From: Combretum micranthum
Lineage: Eukaryota > Streptophyta > Magnoliopsida > Myrtales > Combretaceae
NCBI GenBank assembly: GCA_024138025.1
Contig: JAMXBD010001032.1
Location: 186,001-250,000 of the forward strand
Length of the DNA: 64,000 bases
Reading direction: 5' to 3'
A program made the translations under genes and the position numbers. The notes below the pieces were generated by a model. That model worked only from the letters and a program-made list of their open reading frames with translations. It did no database searches and was not told the DNA's origin. Numbering within the stretch: position 1 is the first letter of the stretch; every line of letters begins with the position of its first letter. Below are positions 36,001 to 48,530 of this stretch, one piece after another.

Positions 36001-37411
36001 AAAGTGTGTAAGTGGTATGAAGATGGTAGATGAAATGGGTTTATGTGAGTAGTGATATGTGGTAGATAGTTTATGTATGAGGGATGATTTTTGTGAGGAA
36101 TTGGTTTAAGAGAGTTTTGGTAGAATGAATTCTTGAAGAGAGAATTTGTGGAGAGATTTTGAGAGAGTTTTGGTAGTAGAATGAATTGTGTGAAAGAGTG
36201 AAAGAGGAATGAGGTATTTATAGAATTTTTGGAGTGAATTTTAGATGTAATAAAATAAATTGAAAAAGAAAAATAAATTGTTGGATGAGAGAGAGGGGGG
36301 GCACCGGTTCTAGTGTATTAGAGGGGGAGTGAGTTGATTTTTGAGTGAAATTTGTAAGAAAATAATTAATATGTAAGGTTGATTTTATATAAGGTGTATT
36401 GGAAATATAAAAAAGTAAGAAAAAGTAGAGATAGTGAAATAGTAATAAATAGTAGAAAAGTACTATGAATAGTAGACTAGACAATTAAAATACCAGTAGT
36501 AATAAAAATACACATAATAATGCAATATATGTAATTTTTAGCTACCGAAAAATTCTGAAACTGATATTTTTGGAATTTTTATATTTTTACGAGTCTATTG
36601 GTATAAACGGAATATTTTTAATATTTCGAGCTCCGGGACACACTTTTCGAGCGTTGATCCCGTTTGAGTCCGAAGGACACTTGAAATTCGCGAATCTGAT
36701 ATTTTTATGTTACCATATATTATTACGGACTATTTTAAGCTATTAACTTAATTTCGTTTTCTAAGGCTTGAAAACGAGGGATTGCCAGATCTTAAACACT
36801 AGGGTTTGTTATAGGTTTTGTTGACTTTAGGGTTCTGATTTGACTTCCGGTTTCGTCGAGATATTCGTAAGATCGTATAATTTTCGAGTTTTGATCGTTT
36901 TATATTTTTAGCTCGACATCCATGTATTATCTTATTTTATTTGTGATTATTTAATAGTTTTTAGTTCTCGGGATCGTTTAACCGAGTCTAGGGTTATGAG
37001 TTGACTCAGTTTGACTTTTGGTGAAAATTTGAAATTTGTGATTTCTGAAATTTATCGAAGGATTTAAGAGTTTATCATTTTGTTGTTAAGTGGTATTTGG
37101 ATCTATTGTTTTGATTCGCGTTTTTGGAATTGGGTAGATGATTAATTGGCGTACGGACGTTGATTATACTGATAGTTGGACTTTATATTTTGTTTCAAGT
37201 GTTTTCATTTTCTCAAGATTCAGAAAGCTCGTTTTTTATCTTATTTGGAATTAAGTTTTAACTTCATTCGATTTTTAGGGTTTCGTTTCCGGTATTTTGA
37301 CTCGGTCTAGAATTTGGTTTTTATCTTGAGTCGACTTTCGGGATTTGAATTTTGATACTTAGACTTCTAGGATTATTTTCTAAGAATTATGAAAATTTTT
37401 GGGGGTTTACA
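33045..37411 (+). mobile_element. Giant solo LTR, copy B
   Basis: A 4.37 kb element starting TGTCACGCCCCGAGGGG and ending TTTTTGGGGGTTTACA. It is flanked by a perfect duplication AGTGC (33040-33044, 37412-37416). It is homologous to copy A along its length, including GGTAATC...TAGACAAAAGAAATAC near 34200-34255, the 'cataacttgctcattttaac' type block and the purine-rich 'agagagttttggtag' part, with expansions that explain the extra 700 bp. No PBS, PPT or genes. It splits the 3' part of the minus-strand Athila-like element. Confidence 0.9.
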
Positions 37412-37678
37412 AGTGCTATACTTTATCTCTTGTGCTGCAACTGGATTAAAACAGGAAATAGCATATTTGAGCACATTAATCAATGTGCTCCTGAATTTCT
37501 TATTCTTCCTTGTCTCCTATTTAAATTCTTCTTTCAACTCTCTCATCTCAAACTCTAACTTCTCAAGTTTGTCTCTAACTGATTGAGATGAAGATTGTGG
37601 AAGCGGTGGTGTTGATGACGTGGATGGTCTTTCAGGTAGTGGAATTGGAGGTTGATTTTCTGTAGCTTCAATTACCAC
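37412..37678 (-). pseudogene. Athila-like env-like gene, distal part
   Basis: The minus-strand frame ends with a Pro/Ser-rich segment (ENQPPIPLPERPSTSS) and a charged amphipathic helix (VRDKLEKLEFEMRELKEEF) at about 37517-37680. It is cut off at 37411 by solo LTR B and separated from its proximal part by the copia-type LTR at 37679-39129. It likely continues the ORF at 39130-40066. The frame stops just downstream. Confidence 0.6.
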
Positions 37679-39129
37679 TGTTGGGAATTTACGATCCAAA
37701 TCTGAATCGTGCAGCGGAAAATCATTTTTTTTTTTAAATTCCCAATCGGATCCAAGCGTTCCAATTAAATCAGAAAGAAAAGGGAATCGTGTACCTTTTT
37801 ATTTTGATAATGGGATCAAGGAGATGCAGATTATACCAACTCCCTCTACCGGTATCCAAGCGAATGAATTGGATCCTCGTGTGTGCTAGCACGTCGAAAA
37901 ATTTCGACCTTTGGGAATCCCTCACACTCTCTTTCTAGGTTACGGAATTTTTTTTTTTAAATGACGGCCAGCGTCAGATTATAAAAAAAAAAAATAACCT
38001 AGTGGAGAATATATATAATGATATATATAAGGGTTATGTCTTTTCAAATTACCCTGATATATATAAGGGTTATGTCTTTTCAAATTAACCTAATATATAT
38101 ATAAGGATTATGTCTCTTTAAATTATGTAGAAAGACATATATATCCTTATTATCCGAATTTATTTATTTGTTAATTTTAATCTAATTAAAATCGACAAAT
38201 AAATAATTAATCAATTCCCAATACGATTATCGAAGATCCATCTTATTCATTCTTTGTGTGTGACCCTGTAGGTTCACTTAAAATTGGTAGTAGCTCTTAA
38301 ACATTTTTAGGACTACAAGACATAATTGGTCTCTAGCAAGACATTATGTCTACCCAATTTTAGTGAAGATCTGATCCGACTTTACCTACTAACAGTTAGT
38401 CATTCAGTCCTTTTGTTACACGATATCTTATAATCAAACATAAGGTGTGGATCAAAATACTCTTATATTGTCTAATTACTTATTTCTTGAATCTAGAGTT
38501 TGACTGACTTAAACAAATGATATTGATAACTCTTTATCAATTCATTCAAGCATAGCCATGCATTTCTCAGTCTTACTCATCAAGGGGCCTGATAGATATC
38601 TCTCTCAAATTAATGAGATGAACAAATCCCTTCACTAACACTCACATTCCTCTATATAACATATTACATGTCCAAGTTTATTCTTACAATCATCCGATTA
38701 AAGATGATGAAGAGATGAATCAAACATGGAAACTGCTATATAGGAATCCATGGTGCCATTAGGTCAAAGGACTAAAACAACATTGTAAATAAGAATACTT
38801 ATTGCATTGATCCATACAGTATTCTTATAGTTGGTCAATCCAATACAATACACTCCTGTTTGTATCTATGTGCTGAATTGATATCCCATATCCATGATCA
38901 GTAAAACTTGATCATCATACAGCAATCATACTAGTCTTAATTCATTATCATTCCACATAATGAGTGACTAGGGATAATTTAGAATAAAGTTATAATTCAG
39001 CTTATGGTTCTACTATTAAAGTCACATACTTTAACGACATAAGGTATAACTAAATATTCAAAGAATAACATTACCAAAGTAAATAGGCCAAAAATAACTT
39101 TGATAATTAAAATGACTTGATAACAAACA
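37679..39129 (+). mobile_element. Copia-type solo LTR (probable)
   Basis: About 1.45 kb starting TGTTGGGAATTTACGATCC, with the GAATCGTGCAGCGGAAA motif seen in a group of plant copia LTRs, and ending near GATAACAAACA. It interrupts the Athila-like env-like frame cleanly: coding resumes on both sides. No internal domains. I could not match a 5-bp target duplication, so the exact ends and solo status are tentative. Confidence 0.6.
38020..38130 (+). repeat. Tandem repeat, about 37 bp x 3
   Basis: Three units of GATATATATAAGGGTTATGTC followed by TTTTCAAATTA(A)CC start at about 38020, 38056 and 38092. They lie inside the copia-type LTR. The third copy is more diverged. Confidence 0.85.
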
Positions 39130-40066
39130 TACAAATGATAAAGAATCCATATGGCCTAGGGCACATTACTAGCACTTCTACCTGTTGTACTCCCCTAGGT
39201 ACTCTTACCAAACCCCATGACCTAAATGGGGCAGAAGAAATTCTTTTGCCAACAATTTTTTCATCATTTACTGGTTCTCTAAACTTGCCCATTCCTTTTA
39301 AAAGCTTAGTTATATACCCTCCACAAAAAATTCAATTTATTCGAGTATCACCAGCTTGCCCCCAAATAAAATTTACAACTTCAATGCCTAAATCAACCTT
39401 ATACCCTGAAATGATATTGTACAGGCAAAACATATCGAAAGCAGTCACTTTACTGTGACTAGTTTTCCTGCATGTCAGTGTGTGGGCAATAATATAATGA
39501 AGTAATTTATGTTCAGTATGAGCAAAGGTTGAATTCAAAGATTTAGAAGGTTTATAAAGATCCCTGCTCGGATGAATTAAATTAAACTAGTAGTTTTCCA
39601 TGAGCATATCCTCGGGCCATCCACTAGGCAAACTGAAGTTTTCACTTTCATCTTGATAACATCCTAAGAAAACCCTAACTTTTCTCAATGGCACAGTTTG
39701 TATTTCCCTAAAAACTTGGAAAACAATTCTTGGTGGCTCGTCATCATCCTCACCAGTTTCATACTTCATGGTGGAGAGGAACTCAATGGTCAAATTCTTA
39801 TATGTTGGTTCCCTCATGTTGAACACTTGAAACCACTTTGGATTTTTAACTATATTTATGATAGATTCTCCAACTCCATACTCTTCTAACACACTCCAGT
39901 CTAAATATTGATTGTTCATGAACTCCATCTCCTCCAATTTCTCCTTATTCTCCTTGGCATATTGTTGACTAGAAAGAATATTTCTCGGCTGTGACCTTGA
40001 AGAAGAATCGCCTGCTGTTCTTTGTTTCTTTTTAGGAGCCATTTCTAAAATGATTATCATATTCAA
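39130..40066 (-). pseudogene. ATHILA ORF-1 / env-like gene, proximal part
   Basis: The minus-strand frame has Met codons at 40066 and 40038 (MAPKKKQRTAGDSSSRSQPR). 39587-40066 contains PKWFQVFNMREPTYKNLTIE and FLSTMKYE, then VRVFLGCYQDESE. These match my memory of the ATHILA ORF-1 family, which sits downstream of pol in Athila-type gypsy elements in an envelope-like position. A stop at 39587 is followed in frame by HTLTCRKTSHSKVTAFDMF (39332-39538), another stop, then 39107-39292. The function is unknown in this family. The basic N-terminus could be a nuclear signal. Confidence 0.7.
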
Positions 40067-41635
40067 ACAATCTATTCAGGTCTAGAATAATTCTTATCTA
40101 CTAGCCATTAACCCAACAATTATTTGTAAGACAACCATGTTATGACAAAATAATATGTCTAAAATAAGCGAAATCAAACATTAGCAATATATCTCAGACA
40201 TATAAATTAGGTTAAACAATTTCATACAACTAATTCCAAATTCAACACCGACACTATTTGGAACTATACTGGCAACATAGACTTGAACATTGGATGAGAA
40301 CACTTCAAAAATAAGAAGTTTGAAATCATAAGGTAAGTTTTGTTTGAATATTGTTTCACAAACTTTTATCATTGAAAGACCAAGAATTCTCATCTCTTTT
40401 GGGTCTTAAGTCGAATTGAACAATTTGTTTGCAATTTAAGGCATAAATTTCCAAATTTACACTTTTCAATACATTTTCAAGTATTCCTAATCATGGACAA
40501 GCAAAAGCCCTAAATTTTTTAGACCCAAAATTTTCAATCAAAATTCGAAACCCTAGCTCCACTCAAGAGCAATCATTTGCAATTTCAATCATGCAACATA
40601 TCAATGCAACATTCCAATTAACAACATTCAATTATCCATACTTCTCAATCAGCATAACCAATCCAATCAGGGAAATCCCTTCCTCCAAATCCAAACCCTA
40701 GAATCTCTAAAGCACCTCGTCTACACTACACTCATGCAAGAAGATGAAAATAAAGCAAAAGGTTAGAACTATACCTTACTTCGATGGGGTGATGGCATTT
40801 TTCAATCCTCACAACCAATTGATTAAACGTGATAGTGTGTGTGAAAGAGATTGAGAGAGTGCGAGGGTTTTATGAGGGAGTTTGAGAGTGATAATGGAAT
40901 AGAGAGAGAGAGAGGAAACCTGCTTAAATGCGAGTTGTAGGTCTAATGCCGGTGAATTAAAATGTACGTCAGCGACGTAGACTTATCAAATGTCGGTGTT
41001 CATCGTGATTGAAAAGTTTTCCAAAAAATTACGCTGCCTCTACGCCAGTGGCGTATGTTGTAGATTTGCCGCGTTAAGAATTTGGAAACTAATGTTTTGG
41101 AATGTTGCTTCCATACCAGTAGCGTAATTTGCAGATTTGCCGGCGTTAAGAAATTTAGTACTGAGCTCTCTCATACTATAAGTAACGTCGGCGGTGTATG
41201 TTCCCAATTTGCCGGTGTTAAGAAATTTAGTTCTGACCTCTTTGATCTCTGCTACAACACCGGTAGTGTTCACCTTCTAAACTCCAGCATTTGATTTTCT
41301 GGCAAATTCCCAGTGCAACGTACGCCCCAAAATTTGGCTGTGTAATCAACTCTAGTTGCTAACGTTAGAGTATTGGTTATTGTCCCCTTCAACACCGGCA
41401 ATGTTCAATTTCCCAATGCAGGTGTTGAACACTGCTGCAATTCCTATTGCAAATTTTCTACTTCTACTAAAATTCAACAGCCAGACTACTGTTCACACAC
41501 CTTGATCTATACAAAGCAACACACAAACAAACACACATATATACAATAACCAATCTATTTACCTAGATCATCATGGGTTGCTTCCTATGAAGTGCTTAGA
41601 TTTATAGTCGCTTAGCCCGACTTTCTTCATTCACT
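40067..41635 (-). mobile_element. Athila-like internal spacer between integrase and env-like gene
   Basis: Noncoding on the minus strand. It contains the three-unit tandem repeat described separately, a GA/CT-rich leader-like tract near 40850-40915 and a short ATG frame (MPSPHRSK) at about 40796-40773 followed by GTATAG. Together these look like a 5' leader with a possible splice donor for the env-like ORF. This is a suggestion only. Confidence 0.5.
41068..41282. repeat. Tandem repeat, about 72 bp x 3
   Basis: Units beginning GCCG(G)CGTTAAGAA(A)TTT start at 41068, 41139 and 41211 (spacing 71 and 72). Related CGTTAAGAATT / GCGGCGTTGAA phrases occur in the 5' LTR of the same element at about 51590-51800, so this motif has spread within the element. 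Confidence 0.75.
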
Positions 41636-42413
41636 TCAATGATTCTTGTTGCTTATGATAGTGGTCTCACTATCATTTGTTCCTCCTTCATGGTAGTGCT
41701 TGAGTAAATGACCATTAACTATGAAAGTTTGGTCATCATGAGTCTTCAACTCCACAGCACCAAAAGGAAAAACTCTAGTAATGACAAATGATCCTGACCA
41801 CCTTGACTTTAACTTTCCTAGAAATAACTTGAGACGAGCATTGTACAATAAAACACTTTATCCATGTAAAAACTTTCATTTCAAGATGTTTCTGTTATGA
41901 CATTTCTTTGCTCGCTCTTTGTAAATGCGAGCGCTTTCATATGCTTCATTCCTCCACTATCCATTTGATTCAATTGAAGCCTTCTTTCTCTCCTACAGCT
42001 TTTCCATTAAAATTTAGGACTTTTATGGCCTAATATGCCTTGTGCTCAAGCTCTACTGGTAGATGACACGATTTACCATAAACCAACTTGTAAGGAGACA
42101 TTCCAATAGGTGTTTTAAAAGCTGTTCTATATGCCCATAATGCATCATATAGCTTTAAAGACCAATCCTTTCACGATGCATTAATTGTTTTTTCCAAAAT
42201 CCTTTTAATTTCCCTATTGAATATCTCAACCTGTCCACTTGTCTGGGGATGATAGGGTGTAGCCACCTTATGGACAACTCCATATTTAGACAAAAGTTTG
42301 TTAAATTGCTTGTTACAAAAATGCGTACCCCCATCACTTATAATTGCTCGAGGCACCCCAAATCTGGTGAAAATGTTCTTTTTCAAAAACTTGATTACTA
42401 CCCGGGCATCGTT
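41636..42413 (-). pseudogene. Athila-like integrase, C-terminal half
   Basis: Minus strand: the 42171-42386 frame has [20 protein letters not shown] and [15 protein letters not shown], the second Asp and the Glu region of the gypsy integrase core. Then [19 protein letters not shown] sequence at about 42090-42135, and 41636-41848 carries LGKLKSRWSGSFVITRVFPF, the usual C-terminal module. A stop near 42170 and others break it. The core is separated from its N-terminal zinc domain (45840 onward) by solo LTR C. Confidence 0.82.
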
Positions 42414-45400
42414 TGTAAACCCCGGTATTCTCAGTAGTCAAGAAACCCCGGGAGTTGGAAGCAAAACCCTAATCCGGTCCAGCGTGAGTCTAGTGAGTGA
42501 AGTCTAGGAATCCTAAATCCGGCTTTCCTTCGGTTTCATAATAAAAGAAATTTATAAAGTAAATGAAGTTGAATTATTGTTTTAAAGTCCATTTTAAACC
42601 TTTGAAAGTTTTAAATTCGGGAATTTTTCAATTCCGAGCTCAACTACGGAAAAGCGTGCCCCGAACCATGGATTCAGAAAAATGTTCAGGAATATTCATT
42701 AGAATCATAATTTTATAAGGATTCCAAAAATATCAATTTTATAATTTTTCGAACTATAAAAATTACAGTTATAGCTTTTCCCGTGTTTTCGGTACAACCG
42801 GTAAAGTAGATGTCTTGTCTACTATTCACAAGTACAACCTACACTACACACCACCTATACCCTCCTATTCTTACATCCTTACAACTACTCATTTCAATTT
42901 TCTTTTCCAAGAAATTTTGTCTCTTAAATAATTATCACATTTATTACATTTAATTTATTAAATTACAAAATATCAAATTTTTCAAACACACACACATACA
43001 CAACCTAAGTGGTCGGCGCCGCCCCCCCCCCCCCCCCCCCCCCTCCCCCCTTGTTTTCCCTCTCCATTGATTTATTTTAACTCAATTTTATTAACTAAAA
43101 CCCTAATTCACTTCATATATAAGCATATTTTTCTCTCTGTCTCTTCATTTCTTCTTGTTTCAATTTTTACAAAGAGTAAAAACTCTCTCCTTTTACCCTC
43201 TTGTGCCGTGAGGCCCTCTCCCCCTTCCTCTCACATTTCCAACTTGTTTCCTCTTCTTTTCTCCTTCAAGACTCCATTGGTATGTGTATTTAAGTCTTGT
43301 TCATCCCAAATCTTGTAATAGCAAGATCATTCTTGTGTGTTTTCTCATTTAAATCCAATGAGCATGAGCAAGGGACATGAAAACACTACTACAAGAATCT
43401 CAAGCCATCACAAGAAGTGGATCTAGTATTTGGAAGAGTTTTGGTTGAAATATCATATTGTTCATGCATGTAAAGTAGAGATCTTGCATATATATTGTTG
43501 TTCATGCCATGAGATCTATGATTCATGCATTATATTTAGTAGATCTAAAGTTTAGACATCCACAACTTCATGTACATGTATGATCATAGAGTTATTTTTA
43601 TTTCCATGCATTGATGATCAGAAAAATGTGGTCTTGTATATGTATAGAGATGTTAGATAGTAGATATTCATATATAAAAGGCAAGAACATTGAAAAAGGA
43701 AAGGTTTTGTCAAATATGAAATGTTGGAAATTCGGATGAAATTGAAACCCTACTTTAAAAACCACCAAAATCACTTTTGAACTCATGTTTCACAAGAAAA
43801 ATGAAGGGTGTGTATAATAGGTATATTGAAGGAATGATTTTCATAAGCATGGATGAGTTAGGCATGATAAGAATGTAAAAACAAGGAGTAAAGTTAGAAT
43901 GAAAAATATTGATATGTTGATTAATAGTTAAATTCGTAACTTAGGTTCATGCCTACAAGAACACTTAGTATCTAAGTCTAAATTGGATGTTTTATAAGCT
44001 AAATGAAGTCCTTAGATAATATATATATTGGAGCTTCACTTTTTAATTCATTAGACAAGTTTTCCATAAGAAAAATGCAAGAAAATGAAATTTCAAAATT
44101 CGGATTTTTACAAGAAGCTTGTTTAAAGACATGATTACCAAATGAAAAATGGGAATTTTTATGCATGAATGAAGGCCATGATTAATATAGACTTTAGGAA
44201 CTCATTTTTATTTAGATAACAAGTGAATCAAAAGATTAAAAATCAAAGAAACCCTAAGGAGTGTAATGTGGAAGAATGGTTTCTTAGAAATAACCTTTAT
44301 GGAATTTTCTAACACTTAGGAGTTCATAAGAGTTTATTATCACAAAATCATCATGACCATGCATATATTGAGTTCATTACATGGCATTCATGCTAGGGAT
44401 TCATTTCCGTACCAATCATCTATGAACATTAACTAGGAACATTTTTTTTATCAAAAGCGAGACAATTTTTCGGAATTGAGAAAGTGACCAAACAGAACTG
44501 ATCCCACTGTTCCGTGACCTTACTATTTTCAAAAATTGAATTTAATATTAGAAATAGATAGATCTTTCGAAGTAGATAGAGATCGATATAAAATTTGCGA
44601 AATTCGAGTTAAAATGACCAAGTTATGGCCGTTTTAAGTCGGAACTTCCGCAAATAGCGAGAATTCCGAATTCATCTAGTTTAGATGTATAGCTTGATCT
44701 AGTTACATAATGAGAATCTCATTTGGATTATTCTTGCTTGGTAGGTGATCCCAAGCAGGACGGCACCCTACCTCCCGACTACTACTACTAGAAAGACCGG
44801 CGTCCAATGGCCGAGTGAGTTTTACTTCCACTCTCAATTAATGTTGTGATTGTAATGTAGTGGCACTAGTGGTGTAGGCAAAGATAAAATGGATATGCAT
44901 GATGGGGTATATGGGAATTGTATAGTTATCTGCTGTTGATGTGTGAATGGAACTTAAGAAATATCGAAACCGAGTGTTAAGCTATTGACTGATTAGCTAG
45001 TACTCTTTATTGAATGTTTAAGAATACTTGTTGGTCACCTAAAAGAATTGAACTAATGTATATCCGACTTCAATTGTAATTGGATTCATTCATATCACGA
45101 TGGGGAAGGAGCATTCGCATTGGTTGGTTTTTTGTGATCCATAAAACGAATTTGTTGGTTAATCGTGATCCATAAAACGAAATATTGTTAGTTGACCGTG
45201 AGCTTAAACGGCATCGTACCGCAGGATTCGTTAATCTGCTAACCCGGGATGGAGGGCGCAAGTCCATCCACATATGATTTCCGATTGGTCATATGTTTGT
45301 TGAACTCATTTACTTGATGCATACACTTGCTTGAATAATCACTTGTATGAATGAATTGTACATAATTGTGTTATGGAAGTTATTACTCACTAAGCTAGTT

Positions 45401-45813
45401 AGCTTACGCCCCCATAGTTTTATCTATTGCAGCACGAGTTTATATGGCTTAGACCGAGGCAAGCCACAGCACAGGTATCGGAGATAGGAGTTTCCCATAG
45501 AAGTTTACTTCATTTCTTTTGTATAGACTTCCGTTGGAAACTAAGGACTCTGGATGACTGTAATGGACTTGTTATTATTTTGCGGGGGAATGCCCCTTAG
45601 ATTTTGTAAACTATAATTATGCGTTTTGATTTATTATCTATGGCTAATGAATGTCACATTAAACTGTTTAACTTCATTTGTTGAAGTATTCTATTTCGTA
45701 AAGGAACGCTTTACATCTACTTAAGACTCCCGAAGGGCTCGGATAGGGAACTCGAGAGTCTTATTTAGTATGTGGCGGGCTGTTACGTTTAGGATACCCT
45801 ACGAGGCGTGACA
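42414..45813 (-). mobile_element. Giant solo LTR, copy C
   Basis: A 3.4 kb element that on the minus strand starts TGTCACGCCTCGTAGGGTAT and ends CGGGGTTTACA. It is flanked by a perfect duplication TCGTT (42409-42413, 45814-45818). It matches copies A and B at its first about 60 bases (GTATCCTAAACGTAACAGCC against ACTCTAAATGTGGCAGTCC) and in scattered internal blocks, but is more diverged, perhaps a sister subfamily. It is inserted inside the integrase gene of the Athila-like element. No internal genes. It contains a C22 run. Confidence 0.85.
43022..43050 (+). repeat. Homopolymer C tract
   Basis: Twenty-two C in a row, one T, then six C, inside solo LTR C. The complementary strand is a G run able to stack as a quadruplex. 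Length is likely unstable and prone to sequencing error. Confidence 0.9.
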
Positions 45814-45818
45814 TCGTT

Positions 45819-47680
45819 AGTTTGTAAAGCAACAGTTTTGACCCATTTAGACACATAATCTACTGCCACGAGTATATATTTGTTAGAAAAGATGAAGGGA
45901 AAGAACCTATAAAATCGATCCCCTATACATCAAAAAGCTCTATTACAGGAATTTTGTTTAAAGGTAATTCATGTCTCTTAGATATATTGCCTGATCTTTG
46001 GCATTGAGCATAAGTCATATTAAATTTTTTACAATCATTGAACAACTTGGGCCAATAATGTCCACAAGCTAAAACCTTAGCTGCTGTCCTCTCTACTCTA
46101 AAATGTCCTTATGCCTCTCTTGCATGACAATGTTCAATTATTCTAAGTTGTTCAGTCTTAAGCACACATTGCCTTATTACTTAGTTAACACACTTTTTAA
46201 ATAGATATGATTCGTCCCAAAAATAATATTTCATATCATGGGAAAACTTCTTTCAATGTTGGTAGGACAAACCATATGGTATGATTTTACTAACCAAATA
46301 ATTGACTATGTTAGCATACCAAGGTAGTCCTCGTATTTATATTGCATGCAATTGCTTATCCAGGAACTTTTCATTAATTGACAAGTTTGATAAATCATTT
46401 TGCAAACGTGATAAATGATCAGCGACCACATTATCAGTTCCCTTTTTATCTTTTATTTCAAGATCAAACTCTTGCAATAGTAAAATCCAACGAATCAACC
46501 TAGGCTAGCATCGGACTTAGCAAATAGATACCTCAGAGTAGCATGATCAGTATACACTATGACTTCAGAACCAATCAGGTAAGGCCTAAACTTATCACAT
46601 GCAAAAATCACAGCTAAAAGCTCTTTCTCAGTGGTTGCATAATTTCTTTGGGCCTCATTAAGTGTTCTACTTGCATAGTATATAAAATGAAAGATCTTAC
46701 CTCGCCTTTGTCGTAACACTACTCCTACAGCATAGTCACTGGCATCGCACATTAGCTTAAAAGGAACTCCCAATCTAGTGCAATGATCATCGGTGCAAAA
46801 CTGAGCTTCTCTTTTAAATCATTAAATGCCTGCAAACATTTTTCATCAAATGCAAAAACAGAATCCTTTTCTAATAGATTACATAAAGGTCAAGAAATCC
46901 TTAATAAATCTCCTATAGAAGCCAGCGTGTCCTAAAAAACTTCTGACTCCTTTTATAGTTGTTGGTGGAGACAATTTCTCTATAACTTCTACCTTTGCTT
47001 TATGCACCTCAATCCCTTTTTCATAAACTTTATGCCCTAAGACTATTCCCTCTTTAACCATAAAATGGCATTTATCCCAGTTTAAGATCAAGTTGGTCTC
47101 TTTGCATCTTTTTAAAGCATTGACTAAGTTTCATAAACATGCATCAAAAGATTTTCCAAAAACAAAGAAATCATCCATGCATATCTCAATGAAATTTTCA
47201 AGCATATCAGAAAAAATAGCCATCATACACCTCTAAAATGTAGCAGGTGCATTGTAAAGGCCAAAGGGCATTCTCCTAAAGGCAAAAATGCCATAAGGAC
47301 ATGTAAAAGTGGTTTTTCCTTGATCATCTAGAGCAATCGGGACTTGATTGTGTCCATATCCATCAAGAAAACAGTAATATACATGCCCTGACAGTTTTCA
47401 ACCATCTGATCAATAAATGGGAGAGGGAAATGGTCTTTCCGGGTGGCATCATTCAACTTTCTATAGTCGATACACACTCTCCACCCAGTCACAGTTCTAG
47501 TAAGGATTAATTCATTTGGCTCATTCTTCACTACAGTCATACCACCTTTCTTAGGTACAACAAGCACAGGACTAGCCTACTTACTATCTGAGATAAGGTA
47601 GATAATTCCTGCATCCAACGGTTTGAGTAGCTCTTTCTTCACTACTTCCTTAAGAGTAGGGTTCAATCTTCTTTATGGTT
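45819..47680 (-). pseudogene. Athila-like RT, RNase H and integrase N-terminus
   Basis: Minus strand, in order. RT: VLVVPKKGGMTVV and WRVCIDYRKLNDATRKDHFP (47328-47567), the active-site region CMDDFFVFG with both Asp kept near 47160-47185, then WDKCHFMVKEGIVLGHKV (46879-47091). RNase H: PFKLMCDASDYAVGVVL and YYASRTLNEAQRNY (46495-46773). The integrase zinc region (HCHARE...GHF, CGHYWP, C..C) is near 46130-45990, with GIDFIG (first catalytic Asp) near 45920. Stops and frameshifts separate the blocks. Athila RTs belong to non-chromovirus Ty3-gypsy, and the tail of the gene lies beyond the solo LTR at 42414. Confidence 0.85.
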
Positions 47681-48530
47681 GAACTATAGATTTGCACTCA
47701 TCCTCCATCAAAATCTTATGAGTGCAAATCAAAGGACTAATTCCTTTGATATCAGCAATCGTCCATCCAATTGCTTCTTTATGTTCCCTCAATACTTCCA
47801 ACAGCTTATTCTCCTGGTCACCTGACAAATATGATGAAACAATAACTAGTAAAGTTTCATCATTTCTTAAGTAAGCATACCTTAAATGGTTAGGTAATGG
47901 TTTCAACTCTAGAGTCGGAGGTTGTGTCAAAGATAGAATTGGTTTCTTCTCACTTGTTCCCAACTCCTCATACATTCTCAATCTAATTTCAAACACTTCC
48001 TCAAAACTTACTTCTTCCTCCTCATCCTCACTCTAATCATCAATTTCTCTTAAAACCGACTCCATGGTATCAATACCTATTTTTTCCTCCAGAGACTCAA
48101 ACATAAGCTCATCTAATGTATCTATTGTAAAACAGGTTCTATTGCCATCAAATTGCTTCATAGCATCATAAAGATTAAAAGTAACTCGTTCATTCATGAC
48201 TCGTAAAGTGAACTTACCTTGCTCCACATTTATCAAAGCCTTACCTGTAGCCAGGAATGGTCTGCCTAAGATCATGGGCACCTCTCTATCTTCATCCATT
48301 TCCAAGACTATAAAGTCCACTGGAAATATAAATTTGTTGACTTTCACCAGGACGTTTTCCACTATACTCCTAAGACATTTGACACTCCGATTAGCTAATT
48401 GCAAAGTAACATGTGTTTCCCTGCATTCTCCTAGTCCTAGTCTCCTGAAGATAGAATAAGGCATTAAATTGATACTTGCACCAGAATCTATTAAGACTTT
48501 ATCAAAATGAATATTACCAATAGTGCAAGG
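47681..48530 (-). pseudogene. Athila-like aspartic protease and linker
   Basis: The minus strand has IDSGASINLMPYSIFRRLGL: catalytic DSG at 48480-48488, intact. The fold continues with VPMILGRPFLATGKALI near 48230. The frame 48033-48464 is open for 143 codons, then after a stop at 48033 the acidic linker toward RT follows (47673-47996: LELKPLPNHLRYAYLRNDET). This is the typical Athila/gypsy gag-PR-RT layout. It is one of the better preserved parts of the element. Confidence 0.85.

Noticed and set aside
37679..39129. Target-site duplication for the copia-type LTR
   Set aside because: Flanks ACCAC and TACAA (or AACAT) do not match, so I do not claim exact ends.
43067..43318. 83-codon ORF in solo LTR C
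   Set aside because: Noncoding LTR sequence with a pyrimidine-rich translation and no homolog recognised.
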